Origin: CAJBLF01 sp964463255
GTDB lineage: Bacteria > Patescibacteriota > Gracilibacteria > Absconditabacterales > Absconditicoccaceae
NCBI GenBank assembly: GCA_964463255.1
Contig: CAYXBC010000071.1
Span: 1 to 30,438 of the forward strand
Reading direction: 5' to 3'
Length of the DNA: 30,438 nucleotides
Position numbers and translations under genes: made by a program. Positions 22,225 through 30,438 of this stretch are shown here, piece by piece. The notes under the pieces were generated by a model, which was not told the origin of the DNA, did not search any database, and saw only the letters and a list, made by a program, of their open reading frames with translations. The first letter of the stretch is position 1; each line of letters begins with the position of its first letter.

Positions 22225-23082
22225 TTACAGTGAACATCCGGACAAGTCCGAGTATCCAGTGGAGGAACACGTGGATATCGATGATCATGAGCATATGGCC
22301 CACAAGGAAATACAGGAGCCAAATGAGCGACATGAACCGCATGAACAAATTGAACTAACGGAACCAACTGAATAAATTGAATAAATTGAGCGACCTGAGC
22401 AACTGGACCCCAAGGACTTCAGTGAACCGCATGAGCAAATTGAACGAATGGAACAAATGGAAGTAATTGAGCGATTGGCCCTCAATGACCTACAGGACTT
22501 CAGTGACCGACTGGACTATTGCAAGCATGATCCACCTATGCTGTTCCATTTTACAATTGATCTTCATGGACAACAATAAACACTAACCTCTATATTTATT
22601 GAACCAATATAGGTATATGATTGTCTAATCCATCATACCTGCTGGATCTATATGCCTGAGATATAAATATACATTACGGAACGTATAGGATGGGATGAAA
22701 TGATATAGGACAATATTTCATAACCTCAGCAGGGACAGAAGGACAAGTACGAAGTTCAGATTGAATAGGATGATGAATCCGATCAAACACAACGGCGATA
22801 TATATCAACACATGTTCAGCCTATTGTCGATGAACAGCATGATCATTAACAAGTAGTTCAGGATGTAACTATTCAATTACTCCATCATGCCAAAGAAATG
22901 CAACTAATCCTGGATTAATATACAATTGTAGTCAATGGACTACACAATGATACGGAGGTCTGCAAAATTGTTGTGAAAGCTATATCACTATGGCCGCATG
23001 AGCGTATACAGTAAATGCTGTATGTGACCGAATAACTACAAACAGCTGTAGCAATACGTATATCTGAAAATTAGTTCAATAA
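21439..23082 (+). CDS. Exported surface protein with tail-fibre-like repeats and a collagen-like tract (paralogue C)
   Basis: The 547-residue product shares its first 262 residues with paralogue B: signal-type helix, cleavage site after ITLA, NVGIGTNNPTYKLHIVN, and YKLDVSGDIR. A collagen-like Gly-X-Y tract of 24 perfect triplets follows at residues 287-359. After it come another fibre-type motif (NIGIGLSNPSYLLDLY) and a C-terminal domain of about 90 residues with many Cys (CSAYCRG, NCCES, NSCSN). Collagen-like stretches in bacterial surface proteins form trimeric stalks, so a trimeric fibre with a disulfide-rich tip is a reasonable model but not proven. UGA supplies most glycines of the stalk. 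It has its own promoter and is followed by a terminator. Confidence 0.8.
22297..22515 (+). repeat. Collagen-like Gly-X-Y coding tract, 14 of 25 glycines UGA
   Basis: The frame reads GPQ GNT GAK GAT GTA GTN, and so on, through GPQ GPT GLQ GPT G, which is 24 unbroken triplets plus a final Gly. The Gly codons are 14 UGA, 9 GGA and 2 GGC. X-Y pairs are dominated by TN, IN, AT, PQ and LQ; the Asn/Thr-rich composition recalls phage and bacterial collagen-like proteins. Read with UGA as stop, this region is closed every few codons. Confidence 0.9.
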
Positions 23083-23106
23083 TATCACCTGAAACATTTT
23101 CAGTTG

Positions 23107-23146
23107 AAATCGGACTCGGTATATCTAAGATAAAGTCCGATTTTTA
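23107..23146 (+). terminator. Intrinsic terminator ending the surface cassette
   Basis: AATCGGACT pairs with AGTCCGATT in a 9-bp perfect stem around a 17-base loop and is followed by T5. It lies 25 bp after the stop of paralogue C and just before tig. The large loop makes it somewhat weaker than a classical terminator. Confidence 0.65.
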
Positions 23147-23165
23147 CCTAGATAATTTTTTTGTA

Positions 23166-24407
23166 ATGGAGAAAAAAATAACGAAAGCATCATCATCCAA
23201 TTATGACATCCAGCTAATCGTCACCGACAAAGAATTCGAAGACGCTAAGCTCATTATCCTCAAAGAGTTCCAAAAAGATTATGAAGCTCCAGGATTCAGA
23301 AAAGGTTCTGCTCCGCTCGATATGGTAGAAAAAAATGTAAGACCTGAATATATAGAAATGGGTGCATACGAGAAGCTTATCAACAAAGGTCTACAAGAGA
23401 TCCTCAAAGAACAGCCTGACATCAAATTAATCGGTGAACCGTATGACTTAAAACAGGAAAAGAAAGATGATACTACTATCTTAAATCTCAAACTAGATAT
23501 TTTCCCCGAAGTGGAAGTAGTAAATGACGACCGACAAAAACAATCATGCACACCCATCGACAATACAGCGACCGAAGAAGAAATCGAAGGAACATTAATG
23601 AATATCAAAAAACAATATGCTGATTATCAGGACGCAGATATCATCCAACTCGACACCATTTCCAAGATTGCGCTCGAATATCTCGATAAAGAAGGAAAAG
23701 TTATCCATACAGGACATACCTATATAGGAGAACAGGAATTCGCAGAAGACCCATTCTTCCCAAAGACCTTCCTCGATAAGAAAAGGGATGAAGTCATAGA
23801 AATCAAGCACGAAGAGGACAAACTGCCTGCAGTTTTGCACAACAAAAAAGGCGATATCAAAGCAGAAAAAATAAGACTTACCGTCAAAGATATTAAGAAA
23901 ATTGTACTCCCGGAGATGACTGCTGATATGATCAAAAAACTTTTTGGAGACGATACAAAATTAAGCACACAGGAAGATCTCATCGCTTATATCGCAGATT
24001 CGATAGAACATCAGAAATACGATCAGGAACTCATCAAGAGGATAGAGGAGATATTGCAGAAGTTGAGAAACAATGCTATGAAAGTAATCATCCCTCAGAC
24101 CTTGATCAATGAAGAACTCAAAACAAGAATGAAAAGTCTAGAAGAGAGATTGTGAGGTAAAGAAAAGATGGAGGAATATTTCAAAAAGATGGGAGATGAA
24201 AAATCGAAAGCATTCTTGGAAGATATCACCAAAGCAGCTCAAGAAAGTTTGGAAAAATTCTTCATTCTCCAAAAATTCACTCAGCTCCTGAGTCTCGATA
24301 TAGATTGGAACCAAACAGAGCACATGGCAGTAGAACAGAAACTCTATGATAAATTGGTAAAAAATGATGGTACAGAAAACAAGACCAAGACACCACATAC
24401 CCACTAA
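23166..24407 (+). CDS. tig: Trigger factor, ribosome-associated chaperone
   Basis: The 413-residue chaperone docks at the ribosome exit tunnel and shields nascent chains. The ribosome-binding signature GFRKGSAP is at about residues 39-46. A PPIase-like middle segment follows (about residues 155-240), though it is weakly conserved. A long helical C-terminal arm rich in Lys/Glu runs to the end, finishing with THTH. The length matches the family (about 430). Only one UGA-Gly codon is present (24153-24155), so nearly the whole gene would read through in the standard code. The start at 23166 gives MEKKITKAS and lies 20 bp after the cassette terminator; GATAAT at about 23150 may be its -10. Confidence 0.88.
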
Positions 24408-24466
24408 GAGAATAAACATTTCAATGCTCAATATTTCCACGTTTCAACATCTCACCATGGTAGATA

Positions 24467-24661
24467 ATGTTCAGATTTATCCGGGATTTCTTAATCTATC
24501 CTTTCGATACTCACAAAGAGACGAATAAATTCGGTGATTTTCTAAAGATGCTATTCAAAGAATATCCGGCATTCCTATGGATCAAACCCAATATCAAAAA
24601 AATACTCGCTTTCCCATTTATGCTGCTCTACTATGTCTTTAGGGACAAGCAAAAGGGATAA
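24467..24661 (+). CDS. Small hypothetical protein with hydrophobic C-terminal half
   Basis: The 64-residue product has no UGA codon. It begins MFRFIRDFLIYPFDTHKE and ends with a hydrophobic stretch, ILAFPFMLLYYVF, followed by a basic tail, so it may touch or cross the membrane. It follows tig by 59 bp and is directly followed by a strong terminator, which suggests a tig-linked transcript. I do not recognise the family. The terminator position and clean frame support a real gene, but it could also be a chance ORF. Confidence 0.5.
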   Translation: MFRFIRDFLIYPFDTHKETNKFGDFLKMLFKEYPAFLWIKPNIKKILAFPFMLLYYVFRDKQKG

Positions 24662-24674
24662 GAAACAATTACAG

Positions 24675-24702
24675 AAAAAGTCCGCAGTTGCGGACTTTTT
24701 TA
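24675..24702. terminator. Strong bidirectional intrinsic terminator
   Basis: AAAAAGTCCGCA pairs perfectly with TGCGGACTTTTT around a minimal loop, with A- and T-runs on both sides. It lies between the convergent tig unit (+) and the TIM-barrel gene (-) and can serve both strands. Confidence 0.9.
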
Positions 24703-24718
24703 TTATAAGAAACAATAA

Positions 24719-25612
24719 CTACTCGCGTTTTAATTCTTCATAATAATCCTTGAGATAATTTCTAGATTTCTTGAGGATAAGCTTGACCTTATCAGAGTCG
24801 GAAAGGTCGGATTTAGATATCTTTATTCTGGTACTCACATAACGGTTATATCAGAATTCTTTAAGTTTCTTGAGAAATGTAGGCAATTTAAGAACTCAGT
24901 CGCCTGGCAGGATGTGGGTTTCTCAGACTCTACTCTTATCGGAAAAATAGATGACAGAGATATAGGGAAGGAAGTCTTTCATTTTTCTCATGAATTCATT
25001 CTCGAAAGCATCGGAATCAAGATTTGAGACATCCAATCAGACATAGCAGAGATATTTTTTTACAATCTCGACCATATTATTGAAACGAAATCTTGGGATA
25101 GGTAAGGCAAAAACCGTAGAATCTTCAGGAGTTATGATGGTAAAATGGATGCTTTTATGTTCTTTCCTCCATTTAATGATATTATCAGTGATGAAATTAT
25201 ACGCTTTGAAATTAAAGAACTTAGGGGCATTGATAGTTATGGTATCAGCCTTGAGTTCATAACAGAGATCGATAGCCCTATTTATCTCCTTATCATTGAG
25301 ATTATCCGAAGTCTGGATAACTTTGACAGGAAGCTGATAATTTTCAGAGAGTTTCTTTACATAATCTATTTTCCACGAATCGAAATTCTTCCGAATAGCA
25401 AGATCTATCCCATCATAACCTGCTTCCTGAACAAGTTGAAAAACAAGATCCAATCCATAACCGGAAAGGGAATCCGTACTAAATAGAGATAATGATTTCT
25501 TTGGCTCTCTGGGATTCTCACGTGTTTTCTGATCTTCAACCTCGAAAAAGAAGTCCTTTTTGAAAGATCACGTCAATCAGGCGTCAGGTATCTTATCTTT
25601 TTTGGTGATCAT
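24719..25612 (-). CDS. TIM-barrel sugar isomerase/epimerase-like protein
   Basis: The 297-residue product resembles the xylose-isomerase-like / AP-endonuclease-2 TIM-barrel superfamily. After about 40 polar residues comes SLFSTDSLSGYGLDLVFQLV, then EAGYDGIDLAI. Strand-like segments follow at LPVKVIQTS, ADTITINAP, FTIITPED and ISVIYFSD. Near the end, ETHILPGDGVLKLPTFLKKL matches the loop of this fold before the last helices, where the family usually has 'H..pG.G.id....l..L'. Metal-ligand residues cannot all be assigned, so the substrate is unknown. A TTG further in (25453) would cut off the first strand, so ATG 25610-25612 is preferred; a good promoter lies just upstream of it. Confidence 0.7.
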
Positions 25613-25648
25613 CGTTCGGGGCCAGTGAAGGATATAAATCTTGCAATA

Positions 25649-25676
25649 ATTATATGTTTTTTTCTCGATTTTGCAA
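25649..25676 (-). promoter_or_regulatory. Sigma70-type promoter for the TIM-barrel gene
   Basis: On the minus strand TTGCAA, a 16-bp spacer and a perfect TATAAT lie 36 bp before the ATG. It lies in the 90-bp gap after the phosphatase gene, so the downstream gene need not depend on read-through. Confidence 0.6.
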
Positions 25677-25702
25677 ATTTTAGTGTACAAAGACAAAAGG
25701 AA

Positions 25703-26701
25703 TTACGGTGTGATAGTAAAAAGTAAGGCCTGATGATCAGAACCGGGCATATCGATAGCTTTCAAATTTTGAATATGAAGAGACTGACTGGTTCGGAGAT
25801 GATCGATATGAGCAAATAAGAAAGGAAAATATTTAGCTCTCCAGGTAAAGAGGAAGGGCAGGCGACTGGTCATATTTTCAAGCTCTCAGGAAAATGCCTG
25901 GGAAAGAATCGGATAATAATAAGACCATGGTGTGATATTAAAATCTCAGACGACTGTGATATCCTCATGTTTTCTATCGGATTCATGCTTACTGAAATCA
26001 GTGACAAGGGTCGTTAGATGATCATTCCTCATAACGAAATGATTATAGCTATCAGGAGAACTAGTATGGACAAGGTAGAAATAGATTTCATGTCAAGAAA
26101 GCGGAAGTGAAAAATAGCCATATCTCCGCATTCATTGGGGGAAATCATCAGCTCTATTGATAATAGGATATTTGCTAAATACCATGCTGCCGACAAACTT
26201 TTTCGACCAGGTAGTAGTATTGGTATAAGGATATGATGACTGGAGAAAATCTTTGAGATTATCATAATGATGATCAGTAAATTCGACGAACATGAGCATA
26301 TCCGGATTGGTTTTGGAAATGAGGTTTCTGATTGCATCATACGAGATATTATCTTTGTGAATATTAGCGAAAAGGATAGTGATATTTCATGATTGGACCT
26401 GCGATGGTTGGATCTGAGTGGTATAAAAATGATTAATGTTTCTACTATACCAAAAAAAGAAGAAACTGAACATCAGAAACGACAATGCTCGAAAAGGGCG
26501 TAAGCTTGGCAAACGATACCCAGGTTTCATACTTTTCCTCAAAAAAATCAGGACGACTATCATGGCCATCCCGCTAATAACCGCTAGATAGGGCAAAAAA
26601 CTAAGAAGGAGTTCTCCCACATACGATCAAGGAAAAAAGAGCGGAAATAAGAGAATGAATATAAGGATGAAAGAAGAGGCGATCATGCCAGATTGATTCA
26701 T
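25703..26701 (-). CDS. Membrane-anchored endonuclease/exonuclease/phosphatase-family protein
   Basis: The 332-residue product starts with three hydrophobic helices (about residues 7-24, 31-52 and 70-85). The EEP catalytic domain follows: ILFANIHKDN (Asn), MLMFVEFTD (metal-binding Glu), VVGDFNITPW (Asp and Asn), HIDHLR and GSDHQALL (catalytic Asp-His). This matches the layout of membrane EEP proteins in which the hydrolase domain probably faces outside. Substrates in the superfamily range from DNA to phospholipids and inositol phosphates, so the target is not known. The gene is divergent from miaB across 132 bp and precedes the TIM-barrel gene on the same strand. Confidence 0.88.
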
Positions 26702-26731
26702 GAGTAAATCTTGATTACTATTCGGAGGATA

Positions 26732-26759
26732 ACTGTAGCATTCAAGTCGCCAAATGCAA
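26732..26759 (-). promoter_or_regulatory. Possible promoter for the EEP gene
   Basis: On the minus strand TTGCAT, a 16-bp spacer and TACAGT lie 30 bp before the ATG of the phosphatase gene, in the divergent gap shared with miaB. The -10 matches consensus at 4 of 6 positions. Confidence 0.4.
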
Positions 26760-26833
26760 ATGGTATTTTTTTCATTGATTACCACAGCCAAATTACTAGG
26801 CTAAAGTCTCTTTATTTGTACATAAAAGCAGAA

Positions 26834-28312
26834 ATGAAATTTCATATCCTGGTATTTGGATGCCAGATGAATTATGCAGACAGTGCAAGAATCAAGGCAG
26901 TACTCACTAACTGCTGATTTTCTTATACGGAAAATATAAAGGAAACGGATATTATTATTTTTGATACCTGTTCAGTCAGACAAAAGTCCGAAGATAAAAT
27001 CACCGGAAAACTAAAAAATATAAGATCAGATCAGAAAGTCCGGATCACAGGATGTATGATCCAACATACACTAAGAAGTTCAAAAATATGATCAGAAAAA
27101 GGAAAACGTAACGTGGGAAATTTTCTATGAACCATACAAAATAAGAATCCGAAGATACTCTGAAAAGAGGCGGATGAAATCAATGTATTAAAATCTTCAG
27201 AAAAAGATTCTGGAATTATCGGAATCAATCATGCGTTCAATCCTATATTTTATAGACTACACGGGACCTATCCCAATATAGAACTTATGCGGAGGATAGA
27301 CGATACAGGATTTCTTCCCCTTATGCTCGAAAGATTGGGATACAAATTTTCATATGATAAGGAAATAACCAATGAATATGAAAAAATCATCCCCGAACAC
27401 ATGAACACCTCTATGAATACTCATCTAAGGACAGCATACATACCCATTTCTACCTGATGCAACCAGTTTTGTGCGTATTGTATAGTACCATACGCGAGAG
27501 GATTGGAAAAATATTTCCCGGTACAACAGATAGTACATGAAGCAGAAACCCATATCAAAAACGGTGCAAAAGAGATAGTATTACTAGGCCAAATAGTCAA
27601 TAAACATCCAGAATTCATAAACATCATCAAAGAGATACTCAAACTCAGATGACTCAAACGGTTGAGATACACTTCCCCGTATCCTACCTATTATAGCAAA
27701 GAATTGCTCGACCTCCATCAAAAGGAGAAAAAATTATGTCCTCATATCCATATGCCCTTACAGTCAGGTTCAAATGATGTTTTGGAAAAGATGTTCAGAG
27801 GATATACCGTTGAGCAAGCCAAGGGATTCATCGACGATATAAGAAATCTCAAAAGGGATATCAGCATCACAACAGATATTATCGTAGGATTTCCGGGAGA
27901 GACGGAAGAAGATTTCCAACAAACATTGGATCTCGTCAGATATGGAAGATTTGATATGATTTATATCGGTATCTATTCTCCGAGACCAGGGACAATAGCA
28001 GCAAAAAAATATCCTAATGATATTTCACCTACGGTCAAACAAGAGAGACGAAAAAGGCTCAATAATCTCTTGAAAGATATTTCTCATGATAATAACAAAA
28101 AAGAAATCTGAGATACAAAAGACGTATTGATCAATAAGATTAGCAAAGGGATCATCTCCTGATATACCGACAATATGAAACAGGTAATAATATGACAGGA
28201 AGACAAGAAAAGCGAAAAAAAATGACCTATACAAGCCGGCGAATTCATCAAAGTAAAAATCACCGATGCAATACCTTTTAAACTCTATGGAGAGATACCC
28301 AAGACAGAATAG
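26834..28312 (+). CDS. miaB: MiaB-type tRNA methylthiotransferase
   Basis: The 492-residue radical-SAM enzyme is expected to add methylthio to i6A37 of tRNAs. The N-terminal MTTase domain has three cluster cysteines: Cys10 (FGCQMN), Cys46 (DTCSVR) and Cys74 (TGCM). The radical-SAM motif is STGCNQFCAYC (Cys209, 213 and 216), where the first Gly is UGA. MPLQSGSNDVLEKMFRGYT and VGFPGETEEDF follow, then a TRAM-like end (GEFIKVKITDA). E. coli MiaB has its CxxxCxxC at about residue 157, so this protein carries an extra 50 or so residues, located at about residues 78-140. Related families (MtaB, RimO) are possible; the FGCQMN and LLGQIVN signatures favour MiaB. The start at 26834 places Cys10 where the family has it. 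Confidence 0.88.
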
Positions 28313-28313
28313 A

Positions 28314-28341
28314 TTGACTTATTGTATGGAATATATACATT
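28314..28341 (+). promoter_or_regulatory. Possible promoter for prs
   Basis: TTGACT (28314-28319), a 16-bp spacer and TACATT (28336-28341) begin 2 bp after the miaB stop and end 53 bp before the prs ATG. The -35 is good, the -10 is weak. The leader after it is A-rich. Confidence 0.35.
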
Positions 28342-28394
28342 ATTAAATAACGATACAAAAAAACAAAAATATCAACCAAAAAAAACAAAAATAT

Positions 28395-29360
28395 ATGAAC
28401 AAAAACATAGTGTTTTTTGCAGGAAGATCGAATCATGCGCTTGGGCAAAGAATTATAAAAGCTAGTGGATACGAAATGTCTCCGATAGAGTATACAAAAT
28501 TTGCAGATGGCGAATACAAACCTAAACTCGGAACAAATGTTCGGAGCAAGACAGTATTCATCATCCAGCCCACCAACGCAACTATACAGGCAACAGCAGA
28601 CAATCTCTATGAGCTCTTATTGATCGCAGATGCAGCAAAACGAGCATCTGCCGAAAAACTTATTGCAGTCATTCCTTATTTCGCAAACGGACGACAAGAA
28701 CGAAAAGATGAACCGAGGACTCCCATCACAGCCAAATTATCGGCTAAATTATTGGAGACAGCAGGAGTCGATAGGGTGATTACGATGGATTTACATGCTG
28801 ATGCTATACAGGGATTTTTCGAAATTCCAGTCGATAATCTCTATGCATCGTATCTATTCGTCCCCATCATCAAATCGCTTCAAACATCCACGACTATTTT
28901 CGCTGCAGCCGATTCTGGAGGAACGAGACGTGCCACCGCTTATGCAAAATATTTTGATACAGATGTAGTGGTATGTTACAAATCAAGAAAGAGGGCCAAT
29001 GAAGTAGATAAAGTCATGGTAATCGGTGATCCTGCAGAAAAAGATGTGGTGATTATAGAGGATATCATCGATACAGGAGGTACTATTTGCAAAGTAAGCA
29101 ATGCATTACGGGAAAAAGGAGCCAAAAGTGTGACTGTTTTTGCATCCCATGGCATCTTTTCAAGAGATGCATACAAAAAGATTGAGAATTCGTTCATAAG
29201 CAAATGCTATGTGACAGATTCCTTACCAAATGCTGATGAATTCATAAAAAATGATCACGGACACAGGAAAGTAGAAATCATCCCAAGTGCGGAACTATTC
29301 GCCAAAGCAATAAGACGCAATATCCAAGGGAACTCTATCAAGGAATTATTTCTATTTTAG
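28395..29360 (+). CDS. prs: Ribose-phosphate pyrophosphokinase
   Basis: The 321-residue enzyme makes PRPP from ribose 5-phosphate and ATP for nucleotide synthesis. FAGRSNHALGQRI starts the first half. The flexible-loop YFANGRQERKDEPRTPI, the metal-binding ITMDLHADAIQGFF and the PRPP-binding VIIEDIIDTGGT follow in the usual order, at the usual length. It stands out because none of its 17 glycines uses UGA, so it would also be complete in the standard code. It has its own candidate promoter and a terminator, so it looks monocistronic. Confidence 0.97.
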   Translation: MNKNIVFFAGRSNHALGQRIIKASGYEMSPIEYTKFADGEYKPKLGTNVRSKTVFIIQPTNATIQATADNLYELLLIADAAKRASAEKLIAVIPYFANGRQERKDEPRTPITAKLSAKLLETAGVDRVITMDLHADAIQGFFEIPVDNLYASYLFVPIIKSLQTSTTIFAAADSGGTRRATAYAKYFDTDVVVCYKSRKRANEVDKVMVIGDPAEKDVVIIEDIIDTGGTICKVSNALREKGAKSVTVFASHGIFSRDAYKKIENSFISKCYVTDSLPNADEFIKNDHGHRKVEIIPSAELFAKAIRRNIQGNSIKELFLF

Positions 29361-29370
29361 TAGTATAGAT

Positions 29371-29399
29371 GAGCTGCGGTCTTCCACAGCTCTTTTTTT
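29371..29399 (+). terminator. Intrinsic terminator after prs
   Basis: GAGCTGCGG pairs with CCACAGCTC (one C-A mismatch) around a short loop, followed by an uninterrupted T-run. It lies 10 bp after the prs stop. The following 29400-29494 gap holds no gene; TTGAAC at 29450-29455 is a weak -35 candidate for the next gene. Confidence 0.85.
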
Positions 29400-29494
29400 A
29401 TTGCTCTTGCATATCAGGGAAAAATTCATATCAATTCGCACACATTCTATTGAACATATTTTTTGTTATTTTTCATTCTTATTTACTCTGAAAG

Positions 29495-30196
29495 ATGCAA
29501 TATCCTAAACATGTAGCTGTCATACCTGACGGCAATAGGACACGAGCCAAAGCAAATGATAAATCGGTAGCTGAAGCATATATGGTATCTTATGAAAAAG
29601 CGGTCGAGCTTATCATGCATACCTTTACAAACACTGAGGTAAAAGTATTCACGCTTCGAGGTCTAAGCACAGAAAATGCTATGAAAAGACCAAAAGAAGA
29701 ATTTGATTTCCTGATGACGATGTATAAGATTGTCGAAGAAGATCTTGATGGCTTTCTCAAAGAGCATAAGGTCAATTTCAAGGCGATAGGAGATCTAGAT
29801 GGTATCACAGACGATTTCAAGGAATATCTGCAAGCCAAAGAAAAAAGAAATACGTATGAAACCGACAGATATTTCGTTTTCGCCATCAATTATGGATGAA
29901 GGGACGAGATAGTGAGAGGGATAAAAAAATTAGCAAAAGAAAAAAAGGATTTGACCGCAGTCACAGAACAAGAAATAAGTGATAGCTTGGACCTTGGAGG
30001 ACTCCCACCAATTGAATTAGTGATTAGAACCAAATGAGATCAAGCTCAGAGGACATCAGGATTTATGTCATGGCGGATAGGCTATGCCGAACTGTATTTC
30101 ACACCAAGGAGATGCCCAGAGTTTGATACCAATGAATACGAGAAAGCATTGATCCGGTTCGATGAGATGGCCAATCTGCGCAACTACGGAAAATAA
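29495..30196 (+). CDS. uppS: Divergent cis-prenyltransferase (undecaprenyl diphosphate synthase-like)
   Basis: The 233-residue enzyme condenses isopentenyl units into the polyprenyl diphosphate that carries cell-wall and glycan precursors. Family motifs are present in order: HVAVIPDGNRTRAK with catalytic Asp12, FTLRGLSTEN (family FSTENW), INYGGRDEI (with UGA in the GG pair), ELVIRTKGDQ, and MSWRIGYAELYFTP. Several normally conserved residues differ: the Trp after DGNR and the Trp after STEN are missing, and RTxGEQRxSNF is RTKGDQAQRTSGF. Chain length or partner use may therefore differ from standard UppS. It fits functionally with the sugar-phosphate transferase at 5106. Confidence 0.85.
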
Positions 30197-30269
30197 ATCA
30201 AAAGTGAGCGAAACAAAAAAATGACCTTTTGATCGTAGCAATCTTTTAGTATTTTAATCATCGGATATC

Positions 30270-30438
30270 ATGAAAATCACTATCGAAACATCCAAACTCT
30301 TGGAAGTCATAGATCTCTCATTGAGGTTCGTTTCCAAAAACGCTACCTTACCTATCTTGCAGAATTTCTATTTCAAAGCAGCTATAGACGGGTTGATGCT
30401 GAGAGCAACTGATATGGAAAAATATATAGAGAAAGAAC
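30270..30438 (+). CDS. dnaN: DNA polymerase III beta sliding clamp, N-terminal fragment
   Basis: The first 56 codons are inside the window, which then ends. MKITIETSKLLEVIDLSLRF, followed by a TLPILQNFYFKA stretch and LMLRATDMEKYI, matches the start of domain 1 of DnaN (family 'TLPIL.N', 'TD.E'). The ATG at 30270 gives the usual start. Together with dnaE and ligA this puts three replication genes in one 30-kb window, though not in one operon. Confidence 0.85.
   Translation, partial: MKITIETSKLLEVIDLSLRFVSKNATLPILQNFYFKAAIDGLMLRATDMEKYIEKE

Noticed and set aside
22285..22485. Minus-strand ORF with a Ser/Ile/Cys-rich repeat opposite the collagen-like tract
   Set aside because: It is the antisense shadow of the Gly-X-Y repeat; its regularity comes from the coding strand.
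13473..23082. Prophage tail region
   Set aside because: The GIGTxNP and collagen-like motifs occur in phage fibres, but there are no capsid, terminase, portal, tail-tube or integrase genes, and the proteins carry signal peptides or a membrane anchor.

Overview
This window comes from a bacterium that reads UGA as glycine (genetic code 25). That points to Candidatus Absconditabacteria (SR1) or Gracilibacteria in the Candidate Phyla Radiation; the window alone does not separate the two. Read with UGA as stop, almost every gene is chopped into pieces. Read with UGA as glycine, each piece joins in one frame into a full-length recognisable protein. Many UGAs fall on glycines that are near-invariant in their families, such as DnaE GPGRGSGAG, the DHH-phosphoesterase GGGGH, the IF-2 DTPGHE, the cytochrome b5 HPGG and the UppS NYGG. 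All coordinates below use UGA = Gly and only TAA/TAG as stops. No rRNA, tRNA, transposase or CRISPR array was seen.

Layout. 1-1063: two tandem small VirB2/TrbC-like pilin candidates, each followed by its own intrinsic terminator. 1211-9473 (+): a co-directional housekeeping run of dnaE (lacking its N-terminal PHP domain), a DHH/DHHA1 phosphoesterase, a polyprenyl-phosphate sugar-phosphate transferase, ligA and a DUF2461 protein. 9521-13185 (-): infB, then a 33-copy 7-bp tandem repeat, then pth and a lipoprotein with a cytochrome b5-type heme domain. 13473-23082 (+): a roughly 9.6-kb cell-surface cassette with three paralogous exported proteins carrying phage-tail-fibre-like 'GxxGIGTxNP' repeats (the last also has a collagen-like Gly-X-Y tract), a small exported protein, and a 1775-residue anchored protein of about fifteen Ig/FN3-like Cys-rich modules. 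23166-24661 (+): tig (trigger factor) and a small unknown gene. 24719-26701 (-): a TIM-barrel sugar isomerase/epimerase-like protein and a membrane-anchored endonuclease/exonuclease/phosphatase. 26834-30438 (+): a MiaB-type methylthiotransferase, prs, a divergent cis-prenyltransferase (UppS-like) and the start of dnaN.

How the parts fit. The housekeeping genes cover replication and repair (dnaE, ligA, dnaN), translation (infB, pth, tig, miaB), nucleotide supply (prs) and the lipid-carrier branch of envelope polymer synthesis (UppS-like enzyme, sugar-phosphate transferase). The accessory content is about the cell surface: pilins, giant adhesin-like proteins and a lipoprotein. This would suit a small cell that lives attached to other bacteria, but that lifestyle is inferred from the lineage and not shown by the sequence.

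The most notable items are the collagen-like tract in which 14 of 25 repeat glycines are UGA codons, the surface cassette bounded by two near-identical 786-bp direct repeats, the PHP-less dnaE, the exact 33 x 7 bp array, and a cytochrome b5 lipoprotein in an operon with pth.
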